39,800 nt of DNA from assembly GCA_903918025.1 (NCBI GenBank), contig CAIXCS010000203.1:1-39800 (forward strand), in the 5' to 3' direction. How positions within the stretch are numbered: the first letter of the stretch is position 1; each line of letters begins with the position of its first letter. Of this stretch, positions 8,359-17,762 are shown piece after piece. A model generated the notes under the pieces. The model saw only the letters and a program-made list of their open reading frames with translations, did no database searches and was not told where the DNA came from. A program made the translations under genes and the position numbers. The stretch is from an uncultured Actinomycetes bacterium. GTDB taxonomy: Bacteria; Actinomycetota; Acidimicrobiia; Acidimicrobiales; RAAP-2.

Positions 8359-10155
8359 GTGCCGAATGATGATCTCCCTCCCCCACGTCGAGGGGGAGAT
8401 CCCTACCGTCCCGTCGGAGGACGACCTGGTGGAAAGCCACCGGCCCACGGCAAAGCAAAGTCTGCGAAACGTCCACTTGTTGCAAGTTCGGCGAGTGCTC
8501 GACCAACGGCTCCAAGCGGCGCCGCAAGGAATCAACGTCGCCTGACTGGCGGATCGTCAACATCGAGCGGTCGGCCTCCACAGTCGCTTCGTGCTCCAGT
8601 CTCTTCAAGGAGATACCTGGCACGTCGTATTGGTGTCGTCTCCGCTGCCCTCGTACTCGTGCTCCTGATTGTTGGCGTTGGGTATTACTTCTACCTCGGC
8701 TTCTTGGTCAACCACACACAGGTCAATGGCCTCCAGGCAACAGGATCTGCCGAGAACATCCTGCTCGTTGGTTCAACCGACCGCTGTGCGTTGAAGGTGC
8801 AGCATGCCGAGTACGGCCTGTGTTCGCAAGGGGTGAACGGAGTGAATTCCGATATCACCATGATTGTTCACCTCGTACCGGCAACAGGCAAAGTGTCACT
8901 CCTCTCACTCCCGAGAGATGTCTTTATTCCCAATGCTCGACAAGAGGGCGCAAACAAGATCGACGCGGCGCTCTATCAAGGACCGAGCCAACTTGTCCGT
9001 GCAATCGAAGAAGACTTCGGCATACCAATCAACCACTTCGTTGAGCTGAATTTTGAGACCTTCGCCAAGGTCGTCGACGCACTCGGTGGCATCAACATGT
9101 GGTTTCCGCGCCCGATCTTCGACCAAGAGTCGGGTCTCAACATCCACCACATTGGCTGCTTCCACTTGGACGGCTTTCATGCACTGCAGGTAGTCCGGTC
9201 CCGCCACCTCCAGATTCAACCTGTTGGAGGCAGCAGTTTGCACTCGACGTGGCCCCAAGAGAATCAATCTGACCTCGCCAGGATCCGCCGAACGCACGAA
9301 TTTCTTCGGGTGATGGGTGCGACGGTCGCCGCGAAGGGAATTTCTGACCCTGCGACCGACTTGAGCCTTGCTCAGGCAGTCGTCCCCAACCTCACGGTCG
9401 ATCAGGGATTTTCTGAAAATCACATGATCGGACTCGCAACCGCCTTTGCAGGCGTCTCTATTGGAGCCGCTCCACAGTTGACCTATCCAGTCATTGTCGA
9501 TCTCACCGGCGGCTACCACTACAAAGGTGGGAACTACGGCGACGTTGTCCTCCCGATTCAGCCAGGTGGATCAACGACCATTGACCAAGTCCTCGGCATC
9601 AATGCACGTCAGTCCACGTGGACGGGGGCAACCTTGCCACTCCCCGCTCAAGTCAACGTCTCGATCGCCAACGGCTCGGGGACTCCCGGGCAGGCTGGAA
9701 CGATCGCTCGCGCGCTGCGGGCTCGAGGGTTCGCGGTCACGAGTACGTCCAATCGGACGCCAACTGGTCTTCTCCCTGAGACCGTCATCTACTACGGCGG
9801 CCCGCCACCCCCGAAGTCCGGGAACTGGTCGAGTGCATCGCTCGATGCCGCTGAACGCGTGATGGCCCAACTGGCTGGACCGGTAGTTCTTGGCTACAAC
9901 CCGAGCGAAGTCGACCCCGGCGCGACCGTGACCGTCCAAACAGGTGCGGACCTCACCATCGCCCCAGTCGTGAAGGTCATCAAGCGCCACCGCACGACAA
10001 CAACCCTCCACCAAGTCGTCACCGCAACGACGGTGCCTGACCCGGCGGCCGTTGCAAAGGACAATCGGCTCTCCGCCCCCTCCGCCACGGCCCAGCCGCT
10101 TGCTCCTTGGGATCCAACGGCTTGCAACCGAGCAGGGAACGGCCAGGGCAAGTAG
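8359..10155 (+). CDS. LytR-CpsA-Psr (LCP) family cell-wall ligase with LytR_C-like tail
   Basis: GTG start; basic N-terminus, one TM, NILLVGSTDR, NSDITMIVHLVPATGKVSLLSLPRDVFIP, NKIDAAL, RSRHLQ, RIRRTHEFLRVM; C-terminal VNVSIANGSGTPGQAGTIARALRARGFAV. Confidence 0.9.
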   Translation: MPNDDLPPPRRGGDPYRPVGGRPGGKPPAHGKAKSAKRPLVASSASARPTAPSGAARNQRRLTGGSSTSSGRPPQSLRAPVSSRRYLARRIGVVSAALVLVLLIVGVGYYFYLGFLVNHTQVNGLQATGSAENILLVGSTDRCALKVQHAEYGLCSQGVNGVNSDITMIVHLVPATGKVSLLSLPRDVFIPNARQEGANKIDAALYQGPSQLVRAIEEDFGIPINHFVELNFETFAKVVDALGGINMWFPRPIFDQESGLNIHHIGCFHLDGFHALQVVRSRHLQIQPVGGSSLHSTWPQENQSDLARIRRTHEFLRVMGATVAAKGISDPATDLSLAQAVVPNLTVDQGFSENHMIGLATAFAGVSIGAAPQLTYPVIVDLTGGYHYKGGNYGDVVLPIQPGGSTTIDQVLGINARQSTWTGATLPLPAQVNVSIANGSGTPGQAGTIARALRARGFAVTSTSNRTPTGLLPETVIYYGGPPPPKSGNWSSASLDAAERVMAQLAGPVVLGYNPSEVDPGATVTVQTGADLTIAPVVKVIKRHRTTTTLHQVVTATTVPDPAAVAKDNRLSAPSATAQPLAPWDPTACNRAGNGQGK

Positions 10156-11298
10156 GTGCAAAGCCGAAGCACTCTCTCGGCGAGTGCGGTCGCTCGCCAC
10201 TGGTTGCGTCTTGGCTGCATTGGTTTTGGAGGTCCACCGGCCCATCTCCAGCTCTTGAGGCAACTCTGCGTTCTTGATCACGAGTGGCTGACGGAGGACG
10301 AGTTCTCCCATGCGGTTGCAGCAACGAGCATTCTCCCCGGCCCGGCTTCCACGCAGACCGCGATCTACTGTGCCTGGGTCGTTGGCGGACCACTTGGTGC
10401 CGTCATAGGAGGACTTGCCTTCATCCTTCCTGGTCTCGTGCTCATCATCGCTTTCGCCGCAGTCCTCCTTTCTTCCGCTCCTCCTCTTTGGCTCCTTGGT
10501 GCAGCCGGAGGAGCAGGTGCTGTTGTTCCTGCACTTGCTCTTGGGACGGGACGTTCACTCCTCGAACCAATGCTGCAGCAGCGCAGGCGAAGTGGAGGGG
10601 GTTGGCGCCTCTTTGGCTATCTCGCTACTGGAGTTCTCGCAACCGTCACGCTCGGCTCTTGGCTGGTTCTCGTTTTGCTTGGATGCGGAATGATCGAGCT
10701 GCTTCTCCAAAATCGACCCAAAGGTCTTCTGAGTCCCTTCACGAGTATTGGACTGCTCGGCGTTGTTGCGGGGCTGCCCGCGCTCGTCCTCACTGGACTA
10801 AAGGTCGGTCTGTTCTCCTTCGGTGGAGGGTTCGTCATCGTCCCGCTGATGAGAGCCGACGCGCTCCACCATGGCTGGTTGACCTCGTCGCAATTCTTAG
10901 ATGCCGTTGCGCTCGGTCAACTCACCCCTGGCCCCGTCGTCCAGACCATTGCGGTCGTTGGCTATGGCGCACATGGTGTTGGTGGTGCCCTTCTCGCATC
11001 AGGGGTTGCCTTCGCTCCGTCTTTTCTCTTCGTCCTCATTGGTGGAAGGACGTTCACCGTCATTCGAACGAACCCAACTGCTCTGAGTTTTCTGCGTGGA
11101 GCCGGCCCAGCAGCCATTGGCGCAATCATGGGAAGCAGCATCTTGTTCGCAGAAGGAATCACGGAAGTTTGGCAATGGTTCATTGTTGGCATCGCCACTG
11201 GCTGGATACTGGTTGCTCGTAAGACTCCCGTCTTCATGCTTCTCGAAGCGGCCGTCGCGGGCGGCTTTGGTGTTGGCCTTGGCTGGCTGCCTCACTGA
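10156..11298 (+). CDS. chrA: Chromate transporter family protein (fused two-domain)
   Basis: GTG start directly after the LCP stop; two CHR-type halves (LGCIGFGGPPAHLQLL... and KVGLFSFGGGFVIVPLM...LDAVALGQLTPGPVVQTIAVVGYG). Confidence 0.88.
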   Translation: MQSRSTLSASAVARHWLRLGCIGFGGPPAHLQLLRQLCVLDHEWLTEDEFSHAVAATSILPGPASTQTAIYCAWVVGGPLGAVIGGLAFILPGLVLIIAFAAVLLSSAPPLWLLGAAGGAGAVVPALALGTGRSLLEPMLQQRRRSGGGWRLFGYLATGVLATVTLGSWLVLVLLGCGMIELLLQNRPKGLLSPFTSIGLLGVVAGLPALVLTGLKVGLFSFGGGFVIVPLMRADALHHGWLTSSQFLDAVALGQLTPGPVVQTIAVVGYGAHGVGGALLASGVAFAPSFLFVLIGGRTFTVIRTNPTALSFLRGAGPAAIGAIMGSSILFAEGITEVWQWFIVGIATGWILVARKTPVFMLLEAAVAGGFGVGLGWLPH

Positions 11299-11313
11299 GC
11301 ACCGCTTCTGGAG

Positions 11314-11353
11314 GTTGCTCGGTTGCCCATCGGAGTAGATTCAACCGAGCAAC
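11314..11353. repeat. 12-bp perfect inverted repeat (GTTGCTCGGTTG / CAACCGAGCAAC, 16-nt spacer)
   Basis: Read directly; between the chrA stop and the ATG (11366) of the next gene. Confidence 0.85.
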
Positions 11354-11365
11354 GGGGGTGGTGAA

Positions 11366-13030
11366 ATGTCGGAATTTCCGACCATGCAGGAACGGGTACT
11401 GAGCCTTAGTGGGGACACTCGCGTCGGACTCATTGGTCCACGTGGCGAGGTAACCCATGCCGAAGTCGTCGCTCGCGCAGCGGCACGTGCGGCATGGATG
11501 CTCTCGCAACGCCTCGATGGGCCATTTCACGTCGCAACCTTGCTCGACGTCAGTGACGAGTACGTCTACGCACTCGACGCAGCGGCACTCGTCGGCGCTG
11601 CAATCGTGGGTGGAAATTCGACCCATCGGGGTGCAGATCTTGCTCGAGACCTCTCACATACCGATTGCCAGCTACTGCTCACGAATGAGGCTCTGTTCCC
11701 ACTCGTTGATGGACTGAGTCTCGGTCATGCGATCGGCACCGTGTCTCGCACCAATCCTCGTGTCATCATCGTCGACAGCGAGGCTGGTCAAGCAACCTTC
11801 GCAGCCTTTGACGGCACCTCTCCTCACGACGTCGCTGATTCTTCGGTGACTCCTGCAACGCTTGCAGGTCTCATCTTCACTTCCGGCACCTCGGGTGCAC
11901 CAAAAGCCGTCAAATGCAGTCAAGGCCGTCTTGCGATGATCGGCGGCATCATGGGGCAGATGTTTGGGCTCGGGCAAGACGATGTCTTCTACTGCTCAAT
12001 GCCGCTGTTTCACTCCAATGCACTGATGGCGTGTTACTCCCCTTGTCGAGGAGTGAAGGGTGCACTTGCTCTTCCGTCCCAAGGTCGCTTCTCGGCCTCG
12101 AATTTCCTTCCTGATGTCATCGCAAGCAGCGCGACGTTCTTCAACTATGTCGGGAAGCCCTTGGCCTTTATCCTTGCGTCGCCGCCGAGCGAAGACGACA
12201 GGCGACACCAACTCAAGCTTGGCTTCGGCAATGAAGCGAGCGCCGACGACCGTCTGCGTTTTGTTGAACGCTTTGGCTGCCCAATTGTTGACGGCTATGG
12301 CTCAACTGAAGGCGGGCTCTCCGTCACGAGAACGCCCGACACGCCTTCTGGTGCACTGGGAGTAGCGCCCGAAGGGACTTCGGTACTTGACGAAGACGGC
12401 AAGGAGTGCCCACGGGCAGTCTTTGATGCTGACGGCAAGCTCCTCAATGGAGAGGAGGCGACTGGTGCACTCGTCTCGCCACCGAACTCTTCATTTGAGG
12501 GCTACTACAAGAACCCTGAAGCCGATGCTGCTCGGATGCAGGGCGGTCGCTTCCATACCGGCGACCTTGCCTACCGAGATGAAGCGGGATTCTTCTACTT
12601 TGCTGGTCGAGACTTTGACTGGCTTCGGGTCGACGGAGAAAACTTTGCTTCCGCGCCAGTCGAAGCAATCCTTACTCGGCATCCAGACGTCGTCGTTGGT
12701 GCCGTGTTCGCCGTTCCGGATCGAGTGATTGGCGATGCCGTTATGGCTGCGCTCGAACTACGACCAGGTGCCGTGTTTGATGGCGCTGCGTTCCGAGCAT
12801 TCCTCAACGCGCAAGCGGACCTCGGAACCAAGTGGGCGCCAACCTACATTCGAATCTGCGCGGCACTTCCCATCACTGCAACCACCAAAGTCTTAAAGCA
12901 GTCACTTCGAGCAGAAGCATGGAACACGAGTGATCCTGTGTTCTTCGCTCCGTCGAGAACTGACAGTTACGTCCCCTTCGAGAGCAGCCATCGAGACGAG
13001 CTCAACACCGCTGTTGGCGATCGACTTTGA
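11366..13030 (+). CDS. Acyl-CoA synthetase, FadD17-like
   Basis: AMP-binding motif LAGLIFTSGTSGAPKAVKCSQGRLAMIGG; VDGYGSTEGGLSV; FHTGDLAYRDEAGFFYFAGRDFDWLRVDGENF. Confidence 0.87.
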   Translation: MSEFPTMQERVLSLSGDTRVGLIGPRGEVTHAEVVARAAARAAWMLSQRLDGPFHVATLLDVSDEYVYALDAAALVGAAIVGGNSTHRGADLARDLSHTDCQLLLTNEALFPLVDGLSLGHAIGTVSRTNPRVIIVDSEAGQATFAAFDGTSPHDVADSSVTPATLAGLIFTSGTSGAPKAVKCSQGRLAMIGGIMGQMFGLGQDDVFYCSMPLFHSNALMACYSPCRGVKGALALPSQGRFSASNFLPDVIASSATFFNYVGKPLAFILASPPSEDDRRHQLKLGFGNEASADDRLRFVERFGCPIVDGYGSTEGGLSVTRTPDTPSGALGVAPEGTSVLDEDGKECPRAVFDADGKLLNGEEATGALVSPPNSSFEGYYKNPEADAARMQGGRFHTGDLAYRDEAGFFYFAGRDFDWLRVDGENFASAPVEAILTRHPDVVVGAVFAVPDRVIGDAVMAALELRPGAVFDGAAFRAFLNAQADLGTKWAPTYIRICAALPITATTKVLKQSLRAEAWNTSDPVFFAPSRTDSYVPFESSHRDELNTAVGDRL

Positions 13031-13533
13031 TCACCTAGCCACACCCGCTACCAACCAGCCCAGAGGATTGGCTAGCCGCATGCCACATTCCTTATGGCTG
13101 TCGCCGCGATGCTCGACACCACTTTCGTGGAACTGACTTCAGGCGGATTGGGCTTTTGAAAGAGTCTCTTCGCTCGACACTTCGATGCAACCTAGGGCGC
13201 AAAGCAGCCGGCTTCAGTTGAGCCGGCCCGCAGCACCGAGTTGGAGCGCTTCTCGACGTCGAATGGCCAGCACATTGCTGCAGCTGTCATCCACCCATTT
13301 TGGAGACGTTGATCGCCGGAATGAATTGAGTAGTGCACTTCGCAAGTTGTCCATGCACCAACGGTACGGGTCCAATATTTCAGGAACGTCACGAGTCCAT
13401 GACTACTGGACGAACGCTCCCGATCACTTTTGTTACGGACTTCTCGCCATGTTCGAGCCAAGTCTGTCGACTCCAGCCAGTAGTTCGGCGTTCATGTCGT
13501 TCCTTTGTGACGACCCTCCTGCAGACTTCCACC

Positions 13534-14007
13534 ATGGCAACCGACGAAGAAGTGCTCGCGCAACTCCTCCCGTTCAACGACCCTGCATGGGGAAAGTTGT
13601 GGAGTTCCATTGAGGCGTGGCGCATGGACCCGACCCCATTCACTTGGAAAGGACTGAAACCCAAGCGGAGTGGCATGCAGCAACAGCCCTGGGTCGTCTA
13701 TGACGAAGCGTTCGAAACCACCTTCCGGTCGCTTACCGAAGTCGGACTCATGCTCCCGAATATCAAGTGGCAACCGCTACACGGAAGCTACCAAGACCAA
13801 CAGCTCAGTGTTCCCACTTACTCGCTCGCCGAATGCGCTCGCTGGCTCACGATGGTTGGTTTAGGTGATCGCTTCAGCGAAGGTTTCATGGCTGGCACCC
13901 TCAAGGATGGGTCCTTCCTTTCAGCTCTCGACAGGGCACGTTTCCACGTTGACGCTGCCAACAAGAAGGAAGGCGACTTAGACGTCCTTGCCGAGGATGA
14001 GTCCTGA
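13534..14007 (+). CDS. Hypothetical protein (possibly DUF6508-like)
   Basis: ATG at 13534 (MATDEEVLAQLLPFNDPAWGKLWSSIEAWR...PWVVYDEAFETTFRSLTEVGLMLPNIKWQPL...YSLAECARWLTMVGLGDRFSEGFMAGTLKDGSFL). 3' end overlaps ltp2 convergently. Confidence 0.55.
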   Translation: MATDEEVLAQLLPFNDPAWGKLWSSIEAWRMDPTPFTWKGLKPKRSGMQQQPWVVYDEAFETTFRSLTEVGLMLPNIKWQPLHGSYQDQQLSVPTYSLAECARWLTMVGLGDRFSEGFMAGTLKDGSFLSALDRARFHVDAANKKEGDLDVLAEDES

Positions 14008-15159
14008 GGTCGGGACACCGGTGCCGGCGGTGACGAGCACCTTCTCTGCACCTTCAACTTGGTTGTAGGACTGACCGCGAAGGAGGCGAACTCCTTCGGC
14101 AATGCCATTCATCCCATGCAGGTAGGCCTCACCGAGTTGCCCACCGTGGGTATTGATCGGGAGCTCTCCACCGAGTTCGATCCGACCGTCTTTGATGAAG
14201 TCCTTTGCCTCACCCTTCCCGCAGAATCCGAGCTCTTCGAGCTGGTACAGGACGTAAGGGGTGAAGTGGTCATAGAGAATTGCCGCATCGATATCTGAGG
14301 GCTTGAGGCCCGACGTCTCCCAGAGTTGCCGAGCGACCACGCCCATTTCCGGGAGACCACAGAGGTCATCACGGTAGTAACTCGTCATCATGTCCTGGCC
14401 CTTGGCTGAACCTTGGACTGCAGCGTCAACAATGACCACGTCTTGGCGAAGGTCACGTGCTCGCTCAACAGAGGTCACGACGATTGCTTGGCCCCCGTCG
14501 GTCTCCTGGCAGCAGTCGAGCAGATGCAGTGGTTCCACAATCCATCTCGACGCTTGGTGCTCCTCCAAGGTGATCGGCTGCTGGTAGAACCAAGCCTTTG
14601 GATTCGTCGCCGCGTGCTTCCTGTCAGCAACGGCCACGCGACCAAAGTCTTCAGACGTCGCACCAGTCGAGTAGAGATACCTCGCCGCAGCCATCGCAAC
14701 CCACTGCGCAGGCGTCAAGAGGCCGACTGGTATGTAGGAAGCCAGGTGAGCATTCTCTGCATTCGCAATGGGGGCACGACCCTGGACTCCAGCACCGAAG
14801 CGGTTGCCAGAACGTTCGTTAAATGCTCGATAGCAAACAACGACATCGGCAACACCAGAGTTGACGGCAAGGGCTGCCTGCTGAATGGTCCCGCAGGCTG
14901 CTCCTCCACCGAAGTAGATCCTCGAGAAGAAGGTGAGGTCATCAAAACCAAGGCTCCGAGCAATATCGACATCAGGGTTGGTATCGGTGCCGTAGGTCAC
15001 CGTCCCTTGAACTTCTGAAGGATGAATCCCGGCATCATCGAGCGCAGCTTTTACCGCTTCGACAGCGAGCCGGAGTTCAGAGCGCCCCGACTTCTTTGAG
15101 AACTCCGTGGCACCAATTCCGGCAATTGCGACCTTTCCAGCAAAGGCATGGCTCGTCAT
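13978..15159 (-). CDS. ltp2: Ltp2-type thiolase-like aldolase (steroid side-chain retro-aldol cleavage)
   Basis: KVAIAGIGATEFSKKSGRSELRLAVEAVKAALDDAGI...YFGGGAACGTIQQAALAVNSGVADVVVCYRAFNERSGNRFG...YDHFTPYVLYQLEELGFC...INTHGGQLGEAYLHGMNGI, in igr-type operon context. Confidence 0.88.
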   Translation of the reverse strand: MTSHAFAGKVAIAGIGATEFSKKSGRSELRLAVEAVKAALDDAGIHPSEVQGTVTYGTDTNPDVDIARSLGFDDLTFFSRIYFGGGAACGTIQQAALAVNSGVADVVVCYRAFNERSGNRFGAGVQGRAPIANAENAHLASYIPVGLLTPAQWVAMAAARYLYSTGATSEDFGRVAVADRKHAATNPKAWFYQQPITLEEHQASRWIVEPLHLLDCCQETDGGQAIVVTSVERARDLRQDVVIVDAAVQGSAKGQDMMTSYYRDDLCGLPEMGVVARQLWETSGLKPSDIDAAILYDHFTPYVLYQLEELGFCGKGEAKDFIKDGRIELGGELPINTHGGQLGEAYLHGMNGIAEGVRLLRGQSYNQVEGAEKVLVTAGTGVPTSGLILGKDV

Positions 15160-15593
15160 GAGTTGGCTCCCATCGACACCGTGAGGCGCACCGTTCCCGT
15201 CACGTGGTCACCAAGCCCATTTGCGCCACGGATCGACACGGTCACCGTTGCGCGTCCACTCGTTGCGTCGGCTTCCTCCACCGAGGCGACTTGTCCGGTC
15301 AGCACCATGGTGTCGCCTACGTAATTCGGAGCTCCGAGACGAATATTGACCTCTTGAAGGTGGCCAGTCGGACCAGACCAGTCGGTGACGTACCGGCCGA
15401 CCAGACCATTGGTGGTCAGGATATTCATGAAGATGTCCTTGCTCCCTCGCTGTTGGGCAAGGACATGATCATGATGAACATCTTGATAATCCCTGCTCGC
15501 GATCGCGGTCGAAACAATCAACGTTCTCGTGATCGGAATGGAAAGTTCCGGCAATTCGAGTCCAACCTCAATGGTCGACGCAGTAACGGCCAT
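15156..15593 (-). CDS. chsH1: MaoC-like hydratase subunit, ChsH1-type
   Basis: ATG 15593: MAVTASTIEVGLELPELSIPITRTLIVSTAIASRDYQDVHHDHVLAQQRGSKDIFMNILTTNGLVGRYVTDWSGPTG...; ATGA overlap with ltp2. Confidence 0.87.
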   Translation of the reverse strand: MAVTASTIEVGLELPELSIPITRTLIVSTAIASRDYQDVHHDHVLAQQRGSKDIFMNILTTNGLVGRYVTDWSGPTGHLQEVNIRLGAPNYVGDTMVLTGQVASVEEADATSGRATVTVSIRGANGLGDHVTGTVRLTVSMGANS

Positions 15594-15594
15594 C

Positions 15595-16734
15595 TCAGCG
15601 CCCTCCTGCTCCAACAGGGCGAGCGGCAAGGAGCGCTCCAAGTGCGGCGAGCTGAATGCTTGGACCACCGAGCATGAGTTCAATCTGCTTGCACCAGAGG
15701 AAATAACGGTGCATGGGGTAACTGATGTCGGCGCCCATTCCCCCATGGAGGTGCTGGGTGGCGTGCACGACGCGTTGTCCTCGTTCAGACGCCTGCCACT
15801 TCGCCACTCGAACCGCCTCTGCGGCATCGTGTCCTGCGTCGAGCAACCACGCGGCATTCCAGGCCGTCACTCGAATCGCCTCGAGGTCAATTGCGGCATC
15901 AGCAAGGCGAAGCATCGTTCCCTGGAACGTCGACAATGGGCGCCCAAATTGCTCACGCTCATTGAGATACGTCGCCGTCTGGGCAATTGCCGCCTCGCCC
16001 GCTCCAACGGAGATCACCGCAAGTCCAGTCATCGCCGCTTCGAGCATTGCCTGAACGACTGCAGTTCCTCGATCGGGACCAGCGAGGATCTCGTCTTCAC
16101 CGATCACCACGTCGTTCAACGCCACATTGGGGTGCACTTCACGATTGGTCGTCACTGCCCGCTCAAGCGTGACTCCTTCGAGTTTCGAATCGACAATGGC
16201 GACAATGGTGTCGCCTGAAGTGGTGACTGCCGGAATGAGCATGAAGCCGGCAAGGTGGGCATGAGGAACCGCCGCAGCCGTTCCAGTGAGCTTGTACCCG
16301 GACGCAAACTCGGTCGCAAGAATCCTTGGGCGACCAGTCGTAGACAGCGCCACCTCGGTTAGCGCTGCTGTCGCTGGAGTGGATCCATCGCCAACGCCAG
16401 CAAGGTACCGAAGTTGTTGTTCTTCAGTTCCGAAGTTCACGATGGGCCACGCTCCAAGAACGAGCGTGGCGTGCAGTGGAATCGGTGCCACCACTCGGCC
16501 CTGTGCCTCAAGGAGGAGACACGTCTCAAGAAGTCCGAGACCGTCACCACCGAGGTGTTCTGGCAGAGAGAGCGAAAGGAGGCCAGCTTCGGCCAATTGC
16601 ATCCACAGTTGTTGATCAAACCGGTCCTCTGTTGCCTCTACTTCGGCAACACGGTCCGGCGTGACCAGTCCGTTGAAAACCGATGCAGCTGCCTCAGCAA
16701 CGGCTTGCTGAGCCTCATTAAAGGTGAAATCCAC
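15595..16734 (-). CDS. Acyl-CoA dehydrogenase subunit of the heteromeric ChsE1/ChsE2 (FadE28/29) type
   Basis: MDFTFNEAQQAVAEAAASVF...; C-terminal HATQHLHGGMGADISYPMHRYFLWCKQIELMLGGPSIQLAALG. GTG start shares one base with the chsH2 stop. Confidence 0.87.
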   Translation of the reverse strand: MDFTFNEAQQAVAEAAASVFNGLVTPDRVAEVEATEDRFDQQLWMQLAEAGLLSLSLPEHLGGDGLGLLETCLLLEAQGRVVAPIPLHATLVLGAWPIVNFGTEEQQLRYLAGVGDGSTPATAALTEVALSTTGRPRILATEFASGYKLTGTAAAVPHAHLAGFMLIPAVTTSGDTIVAIVDSKLEGVTLERAVTTNREVHPNVALNDVVIGEDEILAGPDRGTAVVQAMLEAAMTGLAVISVGAGEAAIAQTATYLNEREQFGRPLSTFQGTMLRLADAAIDLEAIRVTAWNAAWLLDAGHDAAEAVRVAKWQASERGQRVVHATQHLHGGMGADISYPMHRYFLWCKQIELMLGGPSIQLAALGALLAARPVGAGGR

Positions 16735-17762
16735 TAGTCCTCCTGCATATCGTCGTGGTGGAAGAACGGGAGCGAAAGCTCGTCATCGAGCGCCCTGATC
16801 TCTGCGGTTACTCGTTGACCAATGGCCCATGACTCTGGATCGCCCTCGAGGTTGGCAACGATCCGTGTGCCTTCATCCAGCTGGATGAGTCCAATAGGTA
16901 GCGGGTAATCAAATGCCGGAACTTGGGGGTAGTGGTTGACCACCATTGAATAGATCTCGCCCTTGCCTGCGGAAAGGACGTAATCCCAGTTGAGGCTGGT
17001 GCAGGATCCGCACCCAGGAAGCGGAGGATGACGAAGGGTTCCGCAATCGGTGCAGTGCTGGATTCTCAGTTCTCCTGCACGGAGGCCTTCGAAGTAGAAC
17101 GCATTGTCCTCGGTGATTGCCGGACGAGGGCGTGGGGGCTTTGCCACTACTGCGGTGGCCCCAGTTCCTGGGCGGAACTTGAGAATTCTGAATCGCATGG
17201 TGCCAACGAGTTCAGCCTGCGAAACGAGCTCCTCTGCCGACACACCACGTTCGGCGACCTCATTTGAAACGGCGAAGAACTCCATGAGCGAGGTTGCGAA
17301 TCGGCCATGACCAAGACCTGTCTGCTTCGGATCAGAAATCGCTTCGATTGACGATCGGACAAGCAGGCGATCACCGAGATACAGAGGCCGAACGTAGGAC
17401 TGGTCGCAATTGGTCGCAACGACGGATGTCCGACCCTCGTCATCAAACAGCGCCATCATCGTCGAGTTGGCATCATTGGATGCAACCGTTCCAGCGGCCC
17501 GGGCGGCCTCCAAATCGAGCGTGTGGCGAAGACCCTTCATAATCCACGCTTGCAGCATTGTTTGCGGTGCAATCACATCTCGATAGCCAGCTGCTCTTGC
17601 TGCTTCACGATCCAAGTAGACGGGATTTCGGTCACCCATTGCTTCGACCCAATGGCGAATCATGGCTGAATTCACTGCCTCGGGAGATAGTTCAACCGGA
17701 CCTGATGGCTCGCCAACAAGTTTGGCGAGCGCGTCGGAATGGTCGGGAAACTCTGTCGGCAT
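16734..17762 (-). CDS. chsH2: MaoC-DUF35 fusion hydratase subunit, ChsH2-type
   Basis: N-terminal MaoC-like domain (RNPVYLDREAARAAGYRDVIAPQTMLQAWI), C-terminal zinc ribbon/OB (LRIQHCTDCGTLRHPPLPGCGSCTSLNWDYVLSAGKGEIYSMVVNHYPQVPAFDYPLPIGLIQLDEGTRIVANL). Confidence 0.9.
   Translation of the reverse strand: MPTEFPDHSDALAKLVGEPSGPVELSPEAVNSAMIRHWVEAMGDRNPVYLDREAARAAGYRDVIAPQTMLQAWIMKGLRHTLDLEAARAAGTVASNDANSTMMALFDDEGRTSVVATNCDQSYVRPLYLGDRLLVRSSIEAISDPKQTGLGHGRFATSLMEFFAVSNEVAERGVSAEELVSQAELVGTMRFRILKFRPGTGATAVVAKPPRPRPAITEDNAFYFEGLRAGELRIQHCTDCGTLRHPPLPGCGSCTSLNWDYVLSAGKGEIYSMVVNHYPQVPAFDYPLPIGLIQLDEGTRIVANLEGDPESWAIGQRVTAEIRALDDELSLPFFHHDDMQED

Noticed and set aside
9571-10311. 246-aa minus-strand ORF
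   Set aside because: Antisense to the LCP C-terminal region and chrA start; Arg/Gly-rich with no motifs.
10284-11222. 312-aa plus-strand ORF
   Set aside because: Out-of-frame reading of chrA; Cys/Trp/Arg-rich low-plausibility sequence, while the chrA frame has clear family motifs.
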